Origin: Adineta ricciae
Taxonomy: Eukaryota > Rotifera > Eurotatoria > Adinetida > Adinetidae
DNA length: 64,000 nucleotides
Reading direction: 5' to 3'
Assembly (NCBI GenBank): GCA_905250025.1
Contig: CAJNOJ010000052.1
Location: 331,054 to 395,053, forward strand
A program made the position numbers and the translations under genes. Below the pieces are notes generated by a model. That model saw nothing but the letters and a program-made list of their open reading frames with translations. It searched no databases and was not told where the DNA came from. Below are positions 33,529 to 45,338 of this stretch, piece by piece (within the stretch, counting starts at the first letter, position 1; each line of letters begins with the position of its first letter).

Positions 33529-36080
33529 ATGGGTTGTACAAGTTCACATCAAACCGAATCAACGAAAGGCGTGACAGGTTTACCACCTGCAACGATTGCT
33601 GATGATGGCCATCAGCTAATTACTGATCATTTTCGGAAATGGTTAAAAACAAATCGACCACAAGCAGATGAATATGTTTTAAATGATGTTTTGTCGACGG
33701 CACAACCATCGAATGAGGCTGAAGATTATAAGACAATTGTTAGCAAAGCACTTGATCTCCTCGCCGACCGGCATGACATTAAATCAACAAATAAATTAGG
33801 TAAACTTGTACAAAAAGAAATTACGTTAGCATCGCCGAAGAAAGTTGCTCATACAATAACCGTTCTAAAACAAACCGCAGATAAACTTCGTAGTGGAAGT
33901 ATTCAATTAGAGACTGATCAACAATTGACTACGAATGAAGTAAGAGAAAAGAAAAGGATGTTTATTTTTCTCCAGCCGAGTAATTGAATAATATTTTATT
34001 TAGCTGACAAATGGTGCGACAACGTCAGAAAATAAAAGCCTCCAAGTGTCATCAGGTGAACCAGGCATCGCTCTGAAAGAAGCGTTAGAGAAAGCACGTG
34101 TCCTTTTCTACAAGGTAAAAGTTAAGCGGAAAGAAATTAATTGATCTGATGATCCATTTTTCGTACTTTAAATAGGGTAAACAAGCTGCTATCTTTGCTA
34201 ATCCACATGGTGGTTATGATGTTCGAATTTTGGATGAAAATGATGAGACAGTCAATCATGATGGTAATCTTCTTCGTTCAATTATTGTTACCGAAGTCAA
34301 ACTGCGCCCAAAGACGACGGCAACGACAACAACAACTAATTCAACTTTATTCTCATCAGCAACAAGCCCACCGCCGTCAAAATTACTTGACGAAAATGAA
34401 ATTACTGATGATTTTCGTCGTTCGATCGATGCTGCTCTCAAAGGACTTGAAGCGGTTTATCAAGCCCCACCTACAACATTAACAACTATATCTGAACATG
34501 TGCAAGAAGTACAAGTGGAGAAACCTATTCAAAAAACATCTCCACCAACACCATTAATCCTTCAATATGGCGTTACAAATGCTCCTTTACCCAAGTCACT
34601 CTCTAAAGAACAAACAGCTCTACCAACAGAACAACCAGCACCATCAGCACCTATTGATCACACATTTCACCTCGCTGAAATTATTCGTCAAATGGCTGAA
34701 CAACAAAAACTCGTTGCTGAACAGTTATCATCTGATGAGAAAGAAGTTGACGTAAGTGAAAATGACATCCAACCAAAACTTGTCGAAGCTGTTGATGAAG
34801 TAAATGAATTAATGATGGATGTAGTCGAAGTAACAACTTGTAGTGAAATCGGAAATCCAATGCCGCCGTTAGAACACGCAACTGAAGAAGTCGTTGCTCC
34901 TAGTGACGTACCCGAAGAAGAAATAGAAGGTCCTATCGAACGAATGGTTAAAGAAATCAAAGCACACGGAGAGAAATTTGAATCCAAAGAAAGTTTATCG
35001 ACTATAACGACTTCAACTAAACAGCTATCGTCATATTCGCTTGGTTTAACATCACCCCTATCTAATGATTCAATTGCAACATCATCTCCTCCTTCAGCTC
35101 CTTCTCATCATCATAAAGTTAAATTACGCAGCGAAAATCGTCCGAAATCGTTCATTTCTACTGATGAACCTGTTAGTAAGGATCGATATGATTTCATCAA
35201 ACAAATGTCACTAGATGAATTAGCACATTTAACTCAAACAGGTCTCTCAAATCCAAATTTAACAACATCTGTTACAAAACTTGGCATATCGACATCATCA
35301 GGCAAAATTGAGGAAGAAGGTCAACCGCCTGTCGTCACTTCTGATGCACCAGAGAAAATACCTGCGTCGATCAGTCAAATTATCGAAGAACATCGCACAA
35401 TTCTCGATGAATCAGTTGGCGCTGTGTCACCGCCAGCAACTGTCGTAACTCCAGTTGAAACTCAAACAAAAGTCAAATCGCCAAGTCATAACGTGACATA
35501 CACAGAAATTATCCATTCAGAATCGCGAGATGGCGAACAATCACGTCGTTTCGTAACGGAATCCTACGATGAGCATCCATCGAATGATGATGAACAAACA
35601 ACAACGTTGAAAGTTATAACCAAATCTGAATTCTCCAATCATCCAACATCGGGTGAGAAAATCATGGAGCAAAGTGTTCAAGTTATAACCGTTAAAGTTC
35701 GAAATGAAACGATTAAAACTACTATTCAACAAGCATCTGTTCCGACAGTAGTAGCAGCATCGACTGATAACGAGACAACNGAATCCTACGATGAGCATCC
35801 ATCGAATGATGATGAACAAACAACAACGTTGAAAGTTATAACCAAATCTGAATTCTCCAATCATCCAACATCGGGTGAGAAAATCATGGAGCAAAGTGTT
35901 CAAGTTATAACCGTTAAAGTTCGAAATGAAACGATTAAAACTACTATTCAACAAGCATCTGTTCCGACAGTAGTAGCAGCATCGACTGATAACGAGACAA
36001 CAACGTATGAACGACGACCGGTTAGTGAACTTGTCAAAAATTTTGAAGTAGTCACGGGTAGTAATGGTACTAATACATGA
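33529..36080 (+). CDS. Orphan N-myristoylated, largely disordered acidic protein; sequence duplicated at an N
   Basis: Three exons (33529-33939, 34004-34114, 34176-36080) give 808 residues as assembled, including one codon with N. The start MGCTSS fits N-myristoylation at Gly2 with palmitoylation at Cys3, so plasma-membrane or ciliary-membrane attachment is likely. Residues about 30-135 are helical (FRKWLKTNRPQADEYVLND). Next comes a compact segment (KGKQAAIFANPHGGYDVRIL), then a long Ser/Thr/Pro/Glu-rich disordered region. The stretch 35559-35779 is repeated exactly at 35781-36001 around the N. Removing one copy deletes 74 codons without changing frame, so the real protein is probably about 734 residues. 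I do not recognise the family; the gene call rests on splice phase and long open frames. Confidence 0.75.
35559..36001 (+). repeat. Perfect 221-bp direct duplication flanking a single N (35780)
   Basis: 35559-35779 and 35781-36001 are identical by eye, third codon positions included. The N falls exactly between the copies, in an ACN codon that is Thr whatever the base. This is the signature of two contig ends whose overlap was not merged. Confidence 0.93.
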
Positions 36081-36646
36081 CCTTCTTTCTCATAGTTTTT
36101 CTTTCTTCAAACATTCGTTTTCTTTTGCTTTTTGTTTGTGTGTTCATGTCTTGTGCAAACCCTTCTAGATAAAAATTATCTTGAATTAACATTTAAACAG
36201 TGCAAACATTCGTTGTTTTCTTTTTTCTAATATTATCTATTGATTTTGTCTGTGAGCTTCTGTCTATGTCTATCATGGCTTGTTTCTTCTCCTTCTCCTC
36301 TTTAGATATTGCTGACTTGTGGACGTAGGTCAATAGAAATAGAAATCAAATAAGAAGAAGAAGAAGAAAAAGAAAGATAGATGAACATTTTCAATAAACT
36401 CGAGCTGCGTTGAGAGATTGAGTGAAAACTACGGCGAATGTGCTGAGAGCAACTTCATCAATCATTTAATCAACACATCTTGCATCGATTTGTTCAATCA
36501 TATTGCATGACGGCGATTACAAACAGAATATCATTGTGATAGATATCAGACTATTGATCAAACATACACAATGTCAATTGTATTTATTTCATATAAATCA
36601 TTTCTAGAAGATTACTCTTTCGTTATTCAACATCAGCAAGTCAATC
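36081..36646. other. Convergent 3' flanks, no gene seen
   Basis: T-rich 3' flank of the myristoylated orphan followed by the 3' flank of the minus-strand membrane-protein gene. A GAA-rich patch lies near 36350-36380. No exon-like frame. Confidence 0.5.
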
Positions 36647-37403
36647 CTAACGCGTACTTTTTGTAATGGATTGAAAGAATCGGGTGCTACGAAAAAACTT
36701 GATATGATCATTGGAATTGTTTTGGATAGTGCGATCATTTGTGGGTGAAAACAAATCATTGCTACCACTATCATTCGAGGAAGAATTGACTTGTCGTGCT
36801 GAATGACGCATGCTTGCATAGAATTTGCGTGCTGTTTCGCAATTACGTTCTTGCTTTGTTTCCGAAGTTTTCTCACTCGAGGGTGTCTACAAAGACAACA
36901 TAAACACTCATCATCGGCTAATCAAATTATCTTTTATCTACTTTCATCTGTTCAGATTCATCAGGAATTGTGAACACATCATGCACATCATCATCGTCTT
37001 CATCGACAGTGCTTGGTCGAATCGATGCTTCTCTGTCGAAGCTATTCATTTGCATATTACGAACCAATGCATACAATTTCGGCGAGAGATTCGGCACGGG
37101 ATTATAAGCAGGTGCCCAATTATATGGGCTAGCTAATGATAATTCTTTCGATCTTTTCTTCGCTTGATTTTCTAGACGAAATGTATTGATAACAGTTACA
37201 ATTGTATTCGGGTACTCACCAAGATCATAATCAGTTCCACAGAAGAATATTTTGCATGAACGCATTATCTGTGAACCACATTTTCTTCGTATAAAACATA
37301 AGATACTGAGAATAGTGATCACAGCGAATAGAAGTAAGATACCTAACCAAAATGGATGAAGATATTCCTCATTTTTATCTTCATATATATTTGAGGTATT
37401 CAT
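36647..37403 (-). CDS. Orphan single-pass membrane protein
   Basis: Two exons (37403-36942 and 36886-36647) join in phase for 233 residues. The first in-frame ATG is at 37403; the open frame extends further upstream but without an ATG. A short Asn/Glu-rich N-terminus is followed by one strong membrane span (PFWLGILLLFAVITILSILCFI) and RRK, which predicts a cytosolic C-terminal tail. The tail has a CGTDYDLGEYPNT segment, an aromatic AYNPVPNLSP stretch, an acidic patch (DEDDDD) and a Ser/Asn-rich end. There is no signal peptide before the span, so it is probably a signal-anchor protein. No family recognised; function unknown. Confidence 0.65.
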
Positions 37404-38687
37404 CGAGTTGTCAGAGAAGTAAAAACGTATTATCGATGAAGAAAACGTTTCATGAGCAAGATTACTCAAAAGATGTATGATGCTACTCAACTAGAGTTTT
37501 TCTTTTTCTTCTACTTCTCTTTTTCTTCGATTCACACTAGATTGAGTAAAGCACTAGGTAAGATTTCGAGACTCACGTTCTGGTCTCGATGCATTCATCA
37601 TTATACAGATGAGTTACTATCTTAGGAACTGGGATTCTACATGTTTGCCTTACAGCGATTCGTAAGTAGCAGATTAAACAATACTAGTATTGCATGTATA
37701 CAAAGTTTCCCATCGATAATGGGTATACATTGATTTCACTGCATACATCACCACCCCAACGTTACACAATCAAACTTGTATCTCGTTGTACAACTATTTC
37801 GATATTCTAAACGTAGGCAGCTTACTTCATCGAGATGCGTATCATTATTCCAAGTATATACACGTCAGATATGTCTAAGCACGCGAGACTTTCAACACTC
37901 TTAAGAGTCGACTTTGAGGAAATGCGCATGTCATTTCCTTTCGTTATATAATACAGGTACTCGTTGAACATTTAGCTGAAATTATTTCTTACCACTCTAT
38001 TTTCTAAATTGATCAAAATCTACTCATTGAATTGCAGCTATTCGAAATGAATTTCAATAAACACTCTTCGCGTAGTTCTGGATTTTTATTACATATGTTG
38101 TTTTGTCGAGAATGTTAAAAAGAAAAACCGAATAAAAATGCTCGTGAGAAACGAAAAGAAGAAGAAGAAACGAAAAGTGCGAATATGAATAAGGAACACT
38201 AACTTGTATAAAAAAAAAGAATTCGAAACAACAACAGCATATCAAGAGAGAGAGAGAGAGCGAGGTGATGAACACACACATAGAGAAAAAGAACATATCT
38301 TGAGAATTATCCTCGAGGAAAGAGATTTTAGATAGGCACACACGAAAGGGACTGTTCAAACATCTATAGATACAGAAAAAGTTTATATTCGCTAGGCGAT
38401 TAATGAAAGAAAGTGTCTTGTATGTTATTCTCATGAGATACAGACAAATACTTTTTGTTTTTGTTTGTCGTTATTGCAAAAAAGAATTGAAATATATGCA
38501 GATATTTTCTAAAGATATTGTCAAAGTCATATAAATACGAAGAAAAGTATAAATTCTCTCGAAAAGAAATGTTAAAAACAAAGTTTTATGTCTATGTGCA
38601 AAGAAATAAAACGAAAGAAAGAATAATTAATATTGTTCAGAATTGCTCGAGATTATCGTTTGCCTAAAAACGGATACATTGATTCTT
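37404..38687. other. Intergenic interval, no gene seen
   Basis: Contains the upstream region of the minus-strand membrane-protein gene and the 3' flank of kinesin-1. A (GA)n run lies at 38244-38260. The frame at 38054-38434 (-) is a low-complexity Phe/Cys/Ser run and is not called. Confidence 0.5.
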
Positions 38688-41600
38688 TTACTGATCCGTA
38701 GATTGACTACCACCACGAATCGTTGGAATTGGTGTCGAAGCATTATTCGTCGATGGATTCACTCCAGCACGGATTGGTTTTACTGAAACGAAACAGAAGT
38801 TTAGCTTTCTATAGGAAGATAATGAGATGTGATTTACCGATTTGAGCAGCATTGGTACGACGAGCAAGGTTACGTTGTCGGACAGCTTCTTTAATGCGAT
38901 CAACTTCGCACTGGTAGCGTTTTCGATCTTTCATTGCGCTTTCTTTTGCTTCTTTTAATGCTTGTTCAAGTGATTTAACGCGATCCATTGTTGCTTTAAG
39001 ACGCTTTTCTAATTTTGGTAATTCACATCGAAGGTCAGCATTTTCACGCACAAGCTATGACATGGATGAGAAGATTAGAAGATCGTCGAGGTTTTAGGAT
39101 TACCTGTTTATGAACTTTAGTCAGTTGATCGAGATTGTTCTCCAAAAATGAGATCTTTTGTTTTTGAGCAGCACTACCGCCTGAATCATCCTCTTCTGCT
39201 TCCGGTTGTTTTTGAGACTTTCATAGAAGAGAAATAAATGAAGATTGTCAAATGTGGGAAGAGACATCAAACCTTTCTCAGACGTGCTTGTAAATCTTGG
39301 ACGAACAGTTTGCGTAGATTATGTAATGTTTGTAATTCCTTGGCAACTGTTTCTTCGAGACCTTTCAAATCCTGTTTGGCTTGTTCACGACGTTCTTGTT
39401 GTAAACTAAAATGCAAATAGACAAATTCTATCTTTCGGCAAACTTCATTTCTTATTTACGTCATTTCTTGTAATCGACTGGACTTATCTGTTTCTTCTTT
39501 TTTCAATTTCTCATGATCATTCGATAATTTATCATAAGCTAATTCTAATTTTTGTAAAGAACTAAACAAACAAGGAATTCAGAATATAGACAAGGTCAAA
39601 CATTCGATTTACTCTTTTAAAGTCTCCATCTGGGTTTCTTTTGTACGAATTTCATCGCGTAAACTTGTCAATTGCTTTTGATGTTGTTCACTGATCTGTT
39701 CCATTTGTTGACTTAGCTCCTTTTGAACATCGGATGTTGAACCAGCAACACTACCTGTACATACGATTGATGCCAACGTGTGATATTTGTGTGTAGAAAA
39801 CATGATTCTTACCTTGAGCGCGAAGTTTGACTAGTTCCTCATTGAGTGAATCTTGTGTTTGTTCTAAAGTACGTTTCTTCTCTTCTAACTCTTTGATTGA
39901 TTCTAGCATCGAGCGCATTTTCGCTTCGTGTTGTTGGATTAATAATCGTGCTTCGTCTAGTTCTTTATCTTTCAATTCAATACCTTTCTGATGATCAACT
40001 TTTTCGACTTCAAGTTCGCTCAAACGCTACAACAAACAAATGTTCAATTCATTTACAACAAGTAACAACATACTCCTGTGATGCTTCGTGATTCCGTTTT
40101 TAATTTGCTCATGTATAGACGTGCTAAAGTAAATTCCTCTTCTGCTTGGTCAAGATTTTCAATCGTTGGTTTCTGAAAATCCACAATTGTCAAGTTCATT
40201 CATATTTGAGAAAAACAACTATACCTTTTGTTCATTCATTTGTCCGCCCATAATACCGCCGATGTCACCCACATCCCGTAACAGTACTAAAATCATATCC
40301 AGAAATCGTTTACGTTGAGTTTGCGATGCTTCCCGAAGACTTTCCAGTTCTTCTCGAATACCATTCAACGAAGCCTATTTTATACGACAGAAAATTCCTT
40401 TCTCAGAATAAAAAAGAAGCAAATCTGAACGAACCAATTTCGCGTCGAGTTCTTGAACTAATGTTTCATTTTCTTTACTTTTCGTTTCAACTTCTTGTGT
40501 TTTCTGATCGTAATTAACAGCCAGTTCCTCGAGAGCTTGTAAAACTTCTTTAACTTCTTCTTTAGCTGATTCACTTTCTTGTTGAAGACGATTTAGTTCT
40601 GCTTGAAGATTTTCATTGTCTTTACGAGCCTGACTAAAGATTTCATCTTGATCAGTTGTTTGAGATTTCAATCGCTCGATCGTTTGTGCTAAATTATTGA
40701 TTTCATCATCCTTGACAAAAGAAAATATATGAACCGACTGTAATTTGACACTTATCAAGTATTCTTACTTTTTCATCTAATTGTTGATAGAGTGCACTGC
40801 GTTCTTTTTCCCATTCATCGGCATTGATGGATGCGCGTAGATCAGGACCACCTAATAGATTGGTCACAGCCAGTGCATTCGTAGTAGATGTTGGACTAAG
40901 AGCTGTTGAGGCGACAGTCGAAAGTGACATTGTTGATTGAGTGATCGAAAGTGTTTCGTCAGTTTCATTGAGATTAATTTGTTCGTCTTTATTCACAGTT
41001 TCACCTGAAGGGAAGAAAGAAAAAATTCTTGTAGATATGTTATTTTTTGGGAAATTATCAAATGATTCACCTTGTCGCCATCGTTCCAGCTCCATTTCTG
41101 CTCGACTGAGTTGACCTTTTAATCTTGCAACCTTCTCTCGTTCTTTCTCCCATCGACGTTTCCATTCTTCAGCAGTTAATTCTTCATTAACCGTAACTGA
41201 ATTCTTAATACACTTGGCTCTGAATAAGAAAAAGGAAATACTCAGAATGAATCTACCTCAAAATCAACTCATCAAACCTTTTGCCAAATTCAAGTGTTGA
41301 TTTCGTTTCAGATTCATTGAAACTAGCCGGTGAACAACAGATGATTATAGTTGTACGAGCATTACCACCTAAAGATTCTTGTAAAATACGCGTTAATTTT
41401 GAATCGCGATATGGTACATGAGATTTCTAAAAAGAGAATGGCGAAGTTGAAGAAAACAACAAATGAACTTTTCAGTACATACAGTTCCATCAGCTAACGC
41501 TGAAATGACATTTCCGAGTGCCGATAAAGATTTGTTAATATTTTTAGCTTCATCAAGAACTTGACCTTCGGCCCCGGTTTTCGAAACTTTTTCACTTCCC

Positions 41601-42472
41601 GCTAAATCAACTAGGTAAAGTTTTCCAGTTAATTTCTTTTCATTTTCCACATTTTCTTGCTTAACATGAATAAGAAAAACAGAATGTGAACGAGAACTAT
41701 GTTCATTCATATTCGTGACAGCAATGTGTCGATTGTTTTTTCCTTCTTCCATGATCTCGAAAACTTCATCAGGTGACGAAACAAACCGTTCAGTTACTCC
41801 CTAAAACAGAGTTGTTCTCAGTCAATAAATCAACAAATCTCGACTTGAACATACTTTGACATACGGCACGCGGTTTTTATCTTCATGCACAGCTAGATTA
41901 GTTTTGGATACATCAAGTAAATCACGAATTTTATCAAGGTATATTTCAAAATAAGAAACTTTGATTTGAAATTGAAGGTTCGCATCTAATGTATATATAT
42001 GATTGAATATATCTTGAACAATTCGAGGAATTATGCCCTGCTGACCATCACTACCCATCACACCCTGAAAAAAAAACCAATCAGCATTAGAATAAAAAAA
42101 AAGAAAGACCATTTCAATGTGGTTTACCTCCATTGTATGTGTCTTTCCACTGGATGTCTGACCGTAAGCGAATATCGTTCCGTTATAACCGCTAAGCACA
42201 TCTTTGACTATCTCTTTTGCGGCTTCATTATAAACTTTTTCTTGGGTAGCATCAGGGCGAAAAACTTTATCGAATATATAAACTTTTCCCTAGAAAGATT
42301 TCATTGAATCGATGATAAGAAAGATTCAAACGTGATAACATACACTTATGAGAACAGTTTCATCTTGATCTGCGGGAAATTTGACGACGCTTTTACTTCC
42401 AGCACGTTCTTCCGATTCGTTTAATGGACGAAAACGAGCAACAACTCGTATGTTACATTCATCAGCTGCCAT
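38688..42472 (-). CDS. KIF5: Kinesin-1 heavy chain (conventional kinesin)
   Basis: Plus-end-directed microtubule motor for vesicles and organelles. ATG at 42472 ([18 protein letters not shown]), stop TAA at 38688-38690; roughly 1,000 residues over a dozen or more short-intron exons. Motor motifs in order: P-loop [12 protein letters not shown], switch I NEHSSRSH, switch [19 protein letters not shown], then [32 protein letters not shown] is typical of kinesin-1. A neck and long coiled-coil stalk run from about 41.2 to 38.8 kb, with a Ser/Thr-rich insert after the neck (about 41.0-40.85 kb). The tail ends [16 protein letters not shown], the autoinhibitory site that is normally QIAKPIR. The last splice (G/TA across the junction) creates Val in place of Ala. 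No frameshift seen. SIAE starts 2.6 kb upstream on the same strand. Confidence 0.94.
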
Positions 42473-43233
42473 TAAACGTCTTGAGTTTGATAGATCTTGA
42501 AGAAGTAAGCGTCAATTCTCTAAGTAGCAAAGAAAACAAACGGAACAAATAATTCTTGTAAGAACGAGTGACTCAAAAAGAAAATGGAACAATTATCGTC
42601 ATCAGGAGGACAGAAACAGTCAGTCTATATATGTATGCAATATGTATGTGTTAACTACTATGAAGTTTTTTTTTCTTTCTTTTTCACTCAATGACTCATC
42701 CAATCAGCCATCGTGAAAGTACAATAGCTGTTTCTTTGAGGTGGTTTGTTTGCTTCCAGATGAAACCTTATATACATGAACTTACGACATCTATCCGATG
42801 CAGTTTATAAGCTTTGTATAGTCAAATATTCTACTCAAATGAGAGGTTTGGAATATTTTCGACTAAGAAGATTTTGTTCGATGTTTATTGGTTCGATATA
42901 TCGGTGGATACGCGAGAAACTATCGAGTAGATGTGTAATGCGATATATGTTTTGAGATAATGAATCAACTAGTGGTAGAAAGAAATAGGGGAAAGAAAAA
43001 ATAAATCTGCATCCATAGAAATCGGATCGAGTATATACATATTTGTTAATCAACAAGTCTAATATTGACTTTGAGACAACATCATTCAAACCATATTCAT
43101 TTGTTTTCGTATTTCAATTAGATAAAACATTTATTATCCATTTTTTTACAACCAGAAAAAAAAGTCTTATTCATTCTTCCTTTCTTTTCCATCAAAGATA
43201 ATTCTAATACAAAAATAGAAAAATAATTCGTAC
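42473..43233. other. Spacer between SIAE 3' end and kinesin-1 5' end, no gene seen
   Basis: AT-rich; should hold the kinesin-1 promoter and SIAE 3' UTR. A frame at 42835-43089 (-) has no supporting feature. Confidence 0.5.
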
Positions 43234-45075
43234 TTAAAAATAATGAAGATAAGGTGGTGCCGGTAGATTAGAATCCAGCGTGCTATAAATAGCAGCTCGT
43301 TTAAATAGACAGGGTGTTTCTCTCCACAGATAACGAAGTGCATCAATATGTTTCGATGCACATGAGCTTGGAACAGCAAGTGAAATAGTGAGTGGTGCAC
43401 CTTCGATGCGACTTGCAGATGTTGCTACCCATGCTGTATCTGTCGAGTTGCACACACTTTGACCAGCACAACAGACCTATGACATGAACATAGATCTCTT
43501 TAGAGTCAAAATTACCAATAGAGAATATACTTCGAAGCCATTTGGATCACGCAGTTCAATACTTGGTGATACCTGACGAGAATAAGTCACATTCACTTTA
43601 CTACTGTCAGAAGCCACAGTGAGACTCTCCACGATGGGTCCTTGAAAGGTAATATTTTTATAACCATAAGCTACAGCAAGACCCGATCGAGATAGTCGAT
43701 AGCCAACATCGAGTTTATCTCGTGGATGAACACTATAGTTTATATTCGGACAATTGATATTTGTGATGAAATCAGTGAAAAAGAAAGATCTTACCCTCCT
43801 TCATCATCTCGTAGATCGAGTGCAACTGCCATGAAAACATTGGGCACGACATTATTGGGAACATAGCCAACATCGAATGTTTGATGCCAGCGAATCCAAG
43901 GAAATCCTCCTACAACTTTGCCTGTTTTGTCAGCTGTTGACAATTGAACGAAACCAAAGGGAAACGCAGGATCTGTGATCGATTGTGTTCGCGTATTCCA
44001 TATCGCTCGCCAATATTCAATCATTTTCGAGAACGTACAAGTGTATTTGTCTCGATTATAGCCGGTATTTTGTTCTCCTACAAAAGTCTTCTCTATATTC
44101 TATCAGTTGAAGAGTGTCTTATACCTTGATACCAGATAGCACCTTTGATGACCATTCTGGTGAATGGATGGATCATTGCATTGTACAATACTGTGCTATT
44201 GAGTATAACAGTAACATTTGAATCGGTTTTTCGTTTCTTTTTATGTTCTAATGATTTTACTCTAAGTGGTACAATCTGTTTGAATAATTTGCTCTTCAGT
44301 CAAAGAGAACCTACCGTGTCACACCACAATCTTTGAGAACTTCAGGTGGAGACCAATATTCAATATCCGTACCACCCCACGATGAGTGAATCAAACCAAT
44401 AGGTCGTCCTCCAAGCTGTTCATTAATCATTCGACCATACAACCAGCAAACTGCCGATGTGGCACCACTACCGACCGAAGCAGGCTCTGCGACTGACCAT
44501 TTTAACGCAATCGATAATAGTTCCTCTTGAGGTACTGCTGACTGCTGCTGCGAGGCGCTAAATAGCCGAACCTTTGGATATTTGCTTGAATTTTCGATTT
44601 CAATAGATGCATTGAACATTCTGTTCACAGGAAATTCCATATTCGACTGACCTGAACAAATCCACACATCACCAAACAGTACATCATTTAATAAAATGGT
44701 GTCCAACGTCCCATTTGGTAATGGTCGAGTGACGTTGATCTGAAATGGACCTTCTTCGGTTTGAGCATCGAGTGTAACTGACCAGATAGATTCACCAAGT
44801 AAGTTTGATGATCGGGAAGAACTTCTTGTGTGATATTGTTTATTATTCATTGTGAGCAAGATCGGTACATCAAAAGTATCTTCGTAACCCCAGACAATAG
44901 CTCGTTGTGGAGCACGTTGTAGGACCATATGATCTTGAAAGTAGTTTGCAAATCGCAAAGCACCATGAACTAAAATAGATGATTGATGTTATTGAAAAAG
45001 AAATGAGGCCCTTTCGCTTGTGCTTTAGATACCATTAATGGTGTTTATGATCAGAATGAAGAGCGGAAGATACAT
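43234..45075 (-). CDS. SIAE: Sialate O-acetylesterase
   Basis: Removes O-acetyl groups (9-O and related) from sialic acids; animal SIAE is lysosomal or secreted, with a cytosolic isoform. ATG at 45075, stop TAA at 43234-43236; about 520 residues over six or so exons, matching human SIAE length. A signal peptide (MYLPLFILIINTING) is split by an intron. SGNH-hydrolase blocks are visible: FANYFQDHMVLQ at the start, nucleophile block GDVWICSGQSNME, SAVCWLYGR, then LIHSSWGGTDIEYW, GAIWYQGEQN, and the C-terminal catalytic block NIHPRDK. GFPWIRWHQTFDVGYVPN and FMAVALDL are also family-typical. Several N-glycosylation sites. It lies head-to-head with the coiled-coil gene. Sialic acid is not a universal invertebrate sugar, so the substrate could be environmental or dietary; that is inference. 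Confidence 0.92.
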
Positions 45076-45338
45076 CGGAGCCGTTTTGATTATTACCAAG
45101 AATGTGTTTTGTGGTACCTAGGCGTGTGTTGCTTTTAAATACATTGAGACATATCTAAAGATAAGATATGAAAGATCTTATCATTCTCATCTTTGGTATC
45201 TGTGGAATGTTCAAATCTAGATGGCGCTCAGTGAAATCTTTCGAGAACAAAATACACAGTTGAATATTTTCGTGTTCTGATTAGTTCTATGTATGTTAAT
45301 CGATACGCTTATATTCGTGAAAGAAAGAAAAACACGTC
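45076..45338. promoter_or_regulatory. Shared head-to-head promoter of SIAE (-) and the coiled-coil gene (+)
   Basis: Only 263 bp separate the two ATGs. A GCTTTTAAATACATTG element near 45129-45145 reads as a weak TATA (TATTTAAA) for SIAE on the minus strand. The same block is preserved near 49159-49175 in the decayed duplicate. No second clear core element was seen. Confidence 0.5.

Noticed and set aside
35541..35954. Long minus-strand frame opposite the myristoylated orphan
   Set aside because: It is the antisense shadow of the coding exon, lengthened by the assembly duplication around the N.
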